DNA of 19,720 bases from JACVRW01 sp035705985 (lineage in GTDB: Bacteria > Actinomycetota > Thermoleophilia > Solirubrobacterales > Thermoleophilaceae), in NCBI GenBank assembly GCA_035705985.1, contig DASSVP010000086.1:1-19720 (forward strand), written 5' to 3'. The stretch's first letter is position 1. Each line of letters starts with the position of its first letter. A program made the translations under genes and the position numbers. Shown here in pieces: positions 14,476 to 19,720 of the stretch. Under the pieces are notes generated by a model, which saw only the letters and a list, made by a program, of their open reading frames with translations, made no database searches and was not told the origin of the DNA.

Positions 14476-16197
14476 GTGAAGCTGCGTCACCTGCTCGTCC
14501 TCGTAGCGGGATTGGGGCTCGGCGTCGTGTCGCTCGCAATCGCCCGTGACGCCCCCGACGGGGCGCTCGGTGGCGCGACCGCGGCTTCCGGCCTGGTCCT
14601 CCTGGGAGTTGGTTGGGCGCTCGTGGTCTGTGGCGTCGTCGCGTGGGTGCGCCGGCCCTCGAGCCGCTTTGGAGTGATCCTCACGGCGGCGGGCGGCGCG
14701 TGGTTCCTCGTCGAGTTCAACAACCCGGCCATCGGCTCGCGCGTGCTCTTCACCATCGGGCTGCTCACATACGCGGCGTGCCCGGCGCTCGTCGCGCATG
14801 CCGCGCTGGCCTACCCCGACGGCCGCGTGGGCGGCAGCCTCGAGCGTGCCGGACTCGTGCTCGCCTACGTGAGCACCATCCTGGCGCTTGGCCTCCTTCC
14901 GGCGCTCGTCTTCGATCCTGCTGCGCAGGGGTGCACGGAGTGCCCGGGCAATCTCCTGAGCGTCACGAGCGACCCGGCGGCCTTCGAGGCGTTCAGCCGC
15001 GCCGGTCTGGTCCTCGGCCTGGCCTGGACATCGGGTCTCGCCGCGCTCGCGATCCTTCGGATCGTGCGCTCCTCCTCCGCCGCGCGCCTGCTCACCGCCC
15101 CCGTGTTGGTGGCCCTCGTGGTCTACCTCGGCCTGGTCGCCGCCGCCTACGCCCACGCGCTCGAACGCGGGTTCCTGTCCAACGACACCGTCGACCGGCA
15201 GCTCTGGCTCGGGCAGGCGGCCGCCCTCGGAGCGCTGACGCTCGGCGTCGGCCTGGCCTGGGCGCGCGGACTGCGCGCGCGCACCTCGGTCGCACGCCTG
15301 GTCATCGAGCTGAGCGACGCTCCCGCAGCCGGCGAGCTTCGTGACGCGCTCGCACGAGCGCTGGGCGATCCCTCGCTGGAGCTCGCCTACCCACTCGGCT
15401 CGGATCGTCACGTCGACGCGCACGGTCGACCGGTGGAGCTGCGAGACACCGACGGGCGCGTCGTGACGCCCCTCGTGCGCGGCGGCGCACCGGTTGCCCT
15501 GCTCATCCACGGAGCCGAGCTGCGCGATGACCGGGGACTGCTCGAGGACGTCGGCGCCGCGGCGAGCCTCGCGCTCGACAACGAGAGGCTGCAGGCGGAG
15601 GCCCGCGCGCAGCTCGAGCAGCTGCGGGCCTCGCGCGCCCGGTCCGTCGAAGCGGGCGATGCCGAGCGCCGGCGGCTCGAACGCGATCTGCACGACGGCG
15701 CTCAGCAGCGGCTCGTCGTGCTTTCGCTCGCGCTTCGACTCCTACGCGCCGAGCTCGGTGACGAAGGCGCGGAGCACGTCGACGCCGCGGAAAGGGAGCT
15801 GCGCGCCGCGCTCAGCGAGCTGCGCGAGCTCGCGCACGGGATCTATCCGGCTGTGCTGGCCGACGAGGGGCTCGCCACCGCGCTGGACGCGCTCGCGGAA
15901 GACGGTCAAGTGCCCCTCGCGATCGATTCGCTGCCCGACGCGCGCCTTGCGCCCGCGGTGGAGGCCGCGGCGTATTTCCTCGTCGCGGAAGTCGCCAGGC
16001 GCGGCATCGGCTCGGGGGTCAAGGTCCGCATCGGCATCGAGGAGGAACGACTGCTGGTCGAGATCGAAAGCGCCGGGAGGCTCGACGACGACCTCGTCGA
16101 CCTCGAGGACCGAATCGGCGCCTTGGACGGCGCGCTCACCGTCGAGCCGACATCGGCAGGGCGAACGACGATTCGCGCCGAGGTCCCGTGCGCGTAG
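14476..16197 (+). CDS. Membrane histidine kinase-like protein HK2, intact HDxxxQ but degenerate ATPase domain
   Basis: 573 aa, paralogue of HK1. Multiple hydrophobic segments fill residues 1-265, with an extra loop carrying GCTECPGNL (C153, C156) probably outside the membrane. A GAF-like region (~285-370) and a coiled linker follow. The phosphotransfer helix is canonical: AERRRLERDLHDGAQQRL, with H406 and the full HDxxxQ (D407, Q411). The ATPase domain is eroded. The N-box asparagine is replaced by arginine (FLVAEVARRGIG, R509). The G1 box DxGxG is absent (EIESAGRLDDD), and the glycine-rich G2 box is deleted, leaving LVDLEDRIGALDG. ATP binding is therefore unlikely. It may act as a phosphatase or as a phospho-acceptor partner of HK1. 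The GTG start follows AAGGTAGG. The gene overlaps RR2 by 10 bases. Confidence 0.9.
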   Translation: MKLRHLLVLVAGLGLGVVSLAIARDAPDGALGGATAASGLVLLGVGWALVVCGVVAWVRRPSSRFGVILTAAGGAWFLVEFNNPAIGSRVLFTIGLLTYAACPALVAHAALAYPDGRVGGSLERAGLVLAYVSTILALGLLPALVFDPAAQGCTECPGNLLSVTSDPAAFEAFSRAGLVLGLAWTSGLAALAILRIVRSSSAARLLTAPVLVALVVYLGLVAAAYAHALERGFLSNDTVDRQLWLGQAAALGALTLGVGLAWARGLRARTSVARLVIELSDAPAAGELRDALARALGDPSLELAYPLGSDRHVDAHGRPVELRDTDGRVVTPLVRGGAPVALLIHGAELRDDRGLLEDVGAAASLALDNERLQAEARAQLEQLRASRARSVEAGDAERRRLERDLHDGAQQRLVVLSLALRLLRAELGDEGAEHVDAAERELRAALSELRELAHGIYPAVLADEGLATALDALAEDGQVPLAIDSLPDARLAPAVEAAAYFLVAEVARRGIGSGVKVRIGIEEERLLVEIESAGRLDDDLVDLEDRIGALDGALTVEPTSAGRTTIRAEVPCA

Positions 16198-16832
16198 TCA
16201 TCGCGGACGACGAGATGCTGCTGCGCGAGGGCCTCGCGCGGCTGCTGGCCGATGCCGGCTTCGAGGTCGTCGGCAAGGCAACGGACGGACGAGAGCTCCT
16301 GCGGAGCGTCCGGCTCACCAGTCCTGATGTGGCGATCGTCGACATCAAGATGCCGCCGACGCACACCGACGAGGGCCTCTTGGCGGCCCACGAGATCCGC
16401 TCCTCGCACCCCGGCATCGGCGTGCTGGTCCTCTCTCACTATCTCGAGTCCATCTACGCGATGCGGCTGCTCGAGGAACACCCCGAGCGTCTCGGCTACC
16501 TCCTCAAGGAGCGCGTCTCGGACATCGCCGTGCTGGCCGACGCGCTGCACCGCATCGCCGAAGGCGAATGTGTGCTCGACCCGACGATCGTGGCCCGCCT
16601 CGTGAACCGGCCTCGCGAGGAAGACGCGCTCGCCGAGCTCACCGACCGGGAACGCGAGGTGCTCGAGCTGATCGCCGAAGGCCGGTCGAACCAGGCAATC
16701 GGCGAGCGGCTCTTCCTGAGTCCCAAGACGGTCGAGACGCACATCCGCCAGATCTTCCAGAAGCTCGGGCTGAGGGGATCGCCCGACTCCCACCGCCGCG
16801 TGCTCGCCGTGCTCGCGTTCCTGCGCGCCTGA
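16188..16832 (+). CDS. LuxR/NarL-family response regulator RR2
   Basis: 214 aa, two domains. The receiver (1-125) has D7/D8 (IADDE), phospho-acceptor D52 (AIVDIKMPP), switch S83 (VLSHYLES) and K107 (YLLKERV). The output domain (148-196) is a LuxR helix-turn-helix: LTDREREVLELIAEGRSNQAIGERL, then LSPKTVETHIRQIFQKLGL. It is the only DNA-binding regulator in the window, so it is the natural candidate to bind the TCAGGG-N4-CCCTGA sites. If so, it controls its own operon, RR1-HK1 and the PD40 gene. The GTG start at 16188 overlaps HK2, giving obligate co-expression. Which kinase phosphorylates it is the open question: HK2 beside it seems unable to use ATP, so HK1 may supply phosphate. Confidence 0.95.
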   Translation: MRVVIADDEMLLREGLARLLADAGFEVVGKATDGRELLRSVRLTSPDVAIVDIKMPPTHTDEGLLAAHEIRSSHPGIGVLVLSHYLESIYAMRLLEEHPERLGYLLKERVSDIAVLADALHRIAEGECVLDPTIVARLVNRPREEDALAELTDREREVLELIAEGRSNQAIGERLFLSPKTVETHIRQIFQKLGLRGSPDSHRRVLAVLAFLRA

Positions 16833-16839
16833 CGGCGGA

Positions 16840-16855
16840 TCAGGGCCAGCCCTGA
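16840..16855. promoter_or_regulatory. Operator O3a: perfect palindrome TCAGGG-N4-CCCTGA
   Basis: TCAGGGCCAGCCCTGA has the same half-sites as O1 with a different spacer. It lies 8 bases after the RR2 stop and upstream of the PD40 gene, 23 bp (about two helical turns) before a second, weaker copy. Confidence 0.72.
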
Positions 16856-16862
16856 CGCGATT

Positions 16863-16878
16863 TCAGGGTGCGCCCCGT
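16863..16878. promoter_or_regulatory. Operator O3b: half-conserved copy TCAGGG-N4-CCCCGT
   Basis: The left half is perfect, while only the first three bases of the right half match. Its centre is 31.5 bases before TAGCGT (16902-16907), a -10-like hexamer, the same placement as O1 and O2. No -35 hexamer is seen, as expected for an activator-dependent promoter. Confidence 0.5.
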
Positions 16879-16901
16879 CGCCGCGCCCGGCTCGCGCCCC
16901 T

Positions 16902-16907
16902 AGCGTC
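16902..16907 (+). promoter_or_regulatory. Possible -10 element of the PD40 gene
   Basis: TAGCGT (TANNNT) gives a predicted start near 16914, about 31 bases before the ATG. This leaves a normal leader that includes AAGGAG (16934-16939). No -35 is recognisable; operator O3b occupies the region just upstream of where one would lie. Confidence 0.4.
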
Positions 16908-16944
16908 GCCCTCTGTCGTGTCGACCGCCCATCAAGGAGAAGCG

Positions 16945-18117
16945 ATGAAACGGCAGATCGCCATCACACTGGCCCTCTCGGCACTCATCGGAGCGCCCGC
17001 TGCTGAGGCTGCGAGCGGGACCATCGCGTATCACGAGACCGACGCCAACGGGGCGTTCCAGGTCTGGTCCGTGCCGGCGGCGGGTGGCTCCGCCTCGCAG
17101 CTGACGAGCGACCAGGTTCCGAACCCCGAGCTGTGCTTCGAGGGGTGCTTCTCGGAGTACCCGGACTGGGCTTTCGACGGCTCCAGGATCTTCTTCGATT
17201 CCGACCGCGCGGGCACCGTGCATGTGTTCTCGATGGCTCCCGACGGGAGCGACCTCCAGCAGGTCACCCACTCGAACGGAGGCTTCGAGGGCCTGCCCGG
17301 CATCTCCCCCGACGGGCAGCTCGTCGCTTACGACGGCCAGCCGGAGGATCCCGCCGAGCAGGGCGGCATCTTCGTCGCGCGCACCGACGGAAGCGGGACC
17401 GCCCGGCGGCTGACAACCGGCCCGAAGGGCGGCTACGACACGGCGCCCGAGTTCTCGCCCGACGGCTCGACCGTCGCGTTCGTACGCTTCCGCCCGGTGT
17501 CCTGCCCGTCGACGCCGCGCGGGTGCGGCGGGGCGGTCGAGACCGGGTTCAAGAGCGCCGTCTACCTGGTTGGGACAGATGGTCAGGGCCTGCGCGCGAT
17601 CACCGATCCCGGTCGCGTCTGGGGCAGCCCGCAGTGGTCGCCGGACGGGGCAAGGCTGCTGATCAACAGCTACTTCGACCCCCGCGGCCGTTCGCGCGGG
17701 ACCAGCGCGGACCTCTGGACCATCGAGCGGGACGGCAGCGACCTGACGCCGCTCACCCGCACGCCCGCCGGGGAATTCTCGTTCGGCGCAGACTGGTCGC
17801 CGGACGGCTCCCAGATTTCCTACGCCCACTACCAGACTCCCGACGATCACCTGGAGATCCAGGTCATGGACGCGGACGGAAGCCACCCCTCGACCGTCGC
17901 GGAGTGCGGGCAGTTCCAGTTCTGCGACGCGACGAACTGGAGCGCCACGCCGCCTGCGCTCGGTGGCCTCACCGCCGCTCGGCGGGTGCCGCGCGCGACC
18001 GCGACGCGCTCGACGGGACGCCGTCAGGCGAGGCGCCTGCGGAGAAAGGTGCAAAGCGCCCTACGGACGCCGGCGGCGCCGCACCGCTCTCAGAACGCCG
18101 TTGCGAAGGCCGGCTGA
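16945..18117 (+). CDS. Secreted TolB/PD40-type beta-propeller protein
   Basis: 390 aa. ATG 16945 is chosen because AAGGAG stands five bases upstream and a signal peptide follows directly (MKRQIAITLALSALIGAPAAEA, cleavage near residue 22). Residues ~25-340 contain five or six PD40/WD40-like blades of the TolB C-terminal type. They are marked by ISPDGQLVAYDG, FSPDGSTVAFVR, WSPDGARLLINS, WSPDGSQISYAHY and a degenerate WAFDGSRIFFDS. Four cysteines occur in pairs (CFEGC, CPSTPRGC), plausible disulfides. The last ~50 residues are basic and low in structure (TGRRQARRLRRK). Such propellers bind proteins or glycans; no enzyme function is visible. The tandem operators upstream make it a probable output of the neighbouring two-component system. 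Its 3' end overlaps the minus-strand remnant by 28 bases. Confidence 0.87.
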   Translation: MKRQIAITLALSALIGAPAAEAASGTIAYHETDANGAFQVWSVPAAGGSASQLTSDQVPNPELCFEGCFSEYPDWAFDGSRIFFDSDRAGTVHVFSMAPDGSDLQQVTHSNGGFEGLPGISPDGQLVAYDGQPEDPAEQGGIFVARTDGSGTARRLTTGPKGGYDTAPEFSPDGSTVAFVRFRPVSCPSTPRGCGGAVETGFKSAVYLVGTDGQGLRAITDPGRVWGSPQWSPDGARLLINSYFDPRGRSRGTSADLWTIERDGSDLTPLTRTPAGEFSFGADWSPDGSQISYAHYQTPDDHLEIQVMDADGSHPSTVAECGQFQFCDATNWSATPPALGGLTAARRVPRATATRSTGRRQARRLRRKVQSALRTPAAPHRSQNAVAKAG

Positions 18118-18380
18118 CTGCCGTTCTCCACGAGCACATGGCGGCGGGTGGCAGCCGGGTCGCGAGAGCCGCAAAAGGCAGGGGGATGAAGCAGCCCGAG
18201 CCGATGGTCTGCATGGTGAAGAGCTCGTAGGTTGTGTTCGGCGCGCCGCGTTGCGGAGGCGCACCGTGACCGTGGCCGAGCTCCCGGCTCCGTCGACTCT
18301 GATGCCGGCGGAGCCGAAGGTGCTGCCCGTACGGTCGCCGGCACCATGCGGCAGGACGACCGGCCCAGTTCCGAGCGGCC
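18090..18380 (-). pseudogene. Frameshifted remnant of a secreted-type protein
   Basis: The 309-base gap between the PD40 gene and the next minus-strand gene has no intact gene but is not random. On the minus strand, three successive frames each show strong G/C third positions and protein-like text. First VVLPHGAGDRTGSTFGSAGI running on to ATVTVRLRNA, then PNTTYELFTMQTIGSGC, then TRRHVLVENGSQPAFATAF ending at a TGA (18090-18092). The codon phase moves the same way at both joins (near 18245 and near 18185), as two single-base deletions would do. Joined, it reads like a small beta-sandwich domain of an exported protein. The 5' end is not identifiable; frame one runs back to a stop near 18416. 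Sequencing error is an alternative explanation. Confidence 0.5.
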
Positions 18381-18426
18381 GCCGGGCGCGTGCCTCGGCC
18401 CGGCCCTGGCGACCTCATGACGACTT

Positions 18427-19720
18427 TCAGCCGCGAAGGTCGAGCCTGCGGGCGAGCGTCACGTCCCCGCCTGACGCCGAGACCACCACGGTCAGGCGAG
18501 CCGGAACCAGGGATGCGCTCCGCAGGCGCCGGCGCGCTGCGCGCGTGAAGGTCACGGTGAGCCGGCCGCTGCCGGCGCTCGCGAGCGTTAGCGAGCCGCG
18601 GGCGATCACTGTCCGCGCCAGCCGCAACCTCCTCGCCGTGGCGCGCGCGACTCGGAGGGTTGCCGCCGCGCGGCACGACTCCGCGCAGGCGACGGACAGC
18701 CTGACGCCGCGACGCAGCCGGTCGGCCATGTCGAGCCGGCGGAGCGTCAGCGCCCGGCGCCGCGTGCTGCGCTCGCCGGTTTCCTCGCTGACGGTGAGAC
18801 GCAGCACCAGGCTCGTGCTCGAGGTGCGCGCGAGCGCAGTGCGTGCGCGGCGCGTCAGCTTCACTGTCAGGGCGCCAGCTCCTGCTGCGTCGAGCCGCCT
18901 GCTCGCGCGCCCGACCACGACGCTGCGCGCCGCCCCCGCGAGCCCAAGCCGCCGAGCCGCGCGAGCCGACAGCAGGAGCGCCCCATCGGCACGGCACGCT
19001 CCGCGGCACGCGAACTGGGCAACGACACCCCGTCGCAGCACGTCGCGGAGCGACTCCTCCAAGGGCATGACCTGCGGTGCGGCGCCCGCGGGCGCGGGCA
19101 CCGGCTCGATCGGCAGCTCGCCGGGGGACGTGGGCACGAGCGGCGCGGACGCCGACACGGTCCACTCTCGCACCGCCCACGAGCCGCGATTCCCGGCGCG
19201 GTCGATGGCGCGCACCTCGAACCGGTGGGCGCCGTCGGCCAAGCTGCTGAAAGACGCGCCTGACGTGCAGGCGGAGACCGAGGCACCGTTCAGGCTGCAC
19301 TCGAACGCCGCGCCGTCCGGCTCATTCGACGAGAACTCGAAGACGGCGTCGGACGACCCAACGGTCCCGGACGGGCCGGCGGTGATCGTCGCCTCGGGCG
19401 GATCGGAATCGATGGTGAAGGTGCGCGTGGCGCTCGTGCCGGTGTTGCCCGCCGTGTCCTGCTGCTCCGCTCGCGCGCTGTACTGGCCGTCCGCCAGCGC
19501 GGGCGTGATCTCGGCCGACCAAGAGCTGTCCACGCTGCCAACGGAGATCGTCCGCACCACGGCGCCGGAAGCGCTCGGGCCGCTCCAGATCTTCACCGTG
19601 ACGGTGCCGGAGTCGCCGGTTGCGCTTCCCGCGGCGCCCGCGAGCGACGGCGTGGTGTCGTTCGTGAACGCGCCGTCCGCCGGGCTGGTCAGCGTGACGG
19701 CCGGCGCGGTGGTGTCGACC
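18427..19720 (-). CDS. Large secreted Ig-like repeat protein, C-terminal part (5' end outside window)
   Basis: The minus-strand frame is open to the window edge, so at least 431 residues of a longer protein are visible. First come bacterial Ig-like modules: one with TLTSPADGAFTNDTTPSLAG, then a module ending TFTIDSDPPEATITAGPSG, then one with FECSLNGASVSACTSG and HRFEVRAIDRAGNRGSW. After a Pro/Ala linker (PIEPVPAPAG) follow two Arg-rich beta repeats. Each has a pair of cysteines (CRGAC; CAESC), then a leucine/arginine helix, a GxLTV strand and LRLTV/RLTVVV. These match surface proteins common in Thermoleophilia. It probably acts outside the cell in adhesion or matrix, but no activity can be assigned. 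The gene ends at TGA 18427-18429, upstream of a degraded coding stretch on the same strand. Confidence 0.82.
   Translation of the reverse strand, partial: VDTTAPAVTLTSPADGAFTNDTTPSLAGAAGSATGDSGTVTVKIWSGPSASGAVVRTISVGSVDSSWSAEITPALADGQYSARAEQQDTAGNTGTSATRTFTIDSDPPEATITAGPSGTVGSSDAVFEFSSNEPDGAAFECSLNGASVSACTSGASFSSLADGAHRFEVRAIDRAGNRGSWAVREWTVSASAPLVPTSPGELPIEPVPAPAGAAPQVMPLEESLRDVLRRGVVAQFACRGACRADGALLLSARAARRLGLAGAARSVVVGRASRRLDAAGAGALTVKLTRRARTALARTSSTSLVLRLTVSEETGERSTRRRALTLRRLDMADRLRRGVRLSVACAESCRAAATLRVARATARRLRLARTVIARGSLTLASAGSGRLTVTFTRAARRRLRSASLVPARLTVVVSASGGDVTLARRLDLRG

Noticed and set aside
14227..15693. 488-codon minus-strand frame opposite HK2
   Set aside because: It reads through the lipoprotein start and the HK2 coding region with low-complexity His/Arg/Glu text; HK2 on the plus strand has unmistakable kinase features.
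17583..17588. Other TCAGGG hexamers, for example in the PD40 gene and near 13808, 12508 and 18866
   Set aside because: Single half-sites without the inverted partner, inside coding regions; expected by chance in GC-rich DNA.

Overview
The window is GC-rich, with strong G/C preference at third codon positions and many genes overlapping by 4 bases. Its protein families (MSQENVE-type SnoaL proteins, HisKA_3 kinases with a multi-pass N-terminus, secreted proteins ending in Arg-rich beta domains with paired cysteines) suggest an actinobacterium of the Thermoleophilia/Solirubrobacterales kind. That assignment is inference from gene style; no rRNA or other marker is present. No tRNA, rRNA, CRISPR array or insertion sequence was seen.

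Left part (1-9475, all +): a tightly coupled operon of a nitroreductase-family C-terminus, FAD glycerol-3-phosphate dehydrogenase, a dihydropteroate synthase-like protein and a calcineurin-like phosphodiesterase, joined by GTGA, TTGA and GTGA overlaps. A secreted propeller-like protein follows. Next is a three-gene metabolic operon: cyclic 2,3-diphosphoglycerate synthetase, 2-phosphoglycerate kinase and a short transaldolase. Together the first two would form the complete 2PG to 2,3-DPG to cyclic-DPG route best known from methanogens. A Rho-like protein comes next. It keeps the SAP-like and RNA-binding domains but has lost the Walker A lysine, the catalytic glutamate and both central RNA loops, so it looks like a pseudo-ATPase.

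Middle (9472-10485): an unrecognised acidic 153-aa protein on the minus strand and a SnoaL-like protein, divergently transcribed.

Right part (10497-18117): what appears to be one dispersed signalling regulon. Single-receiver protein RR1 and kinase HK1 form one operon, and kinase HK2 and LuxR-type regulator RR2 form another. Between them, divergent from HK2, lies a TRAP/DctP-like lipoprotein with a duplicated C-terminal domain. After RR2 comes a secreted PD40 propeller. A 16-bp palindrome, TCAGGG-N4-CCCTGA, sits upstream of RR1-HK1, HK2-RR2 and the PD40 gene (two tandem copies there), each time about 30 bp before a weak -10-like hexamer. The paralogous kinases are degraded in complementary ways. 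HK1 has an intact ATPase but a HExxxR phosphorylation motif, while HK2 has a perfect HDxxxQ motif but no usable ATP site. This suggests a kinase/phosphatase split between two proteins. It is the best candidate here for an undescribed system.

Right edge (18090-19720, -): a frameshifted coding remnant, then the C-terminus of a large secreted Ig-like repeat protein that runs off the window.
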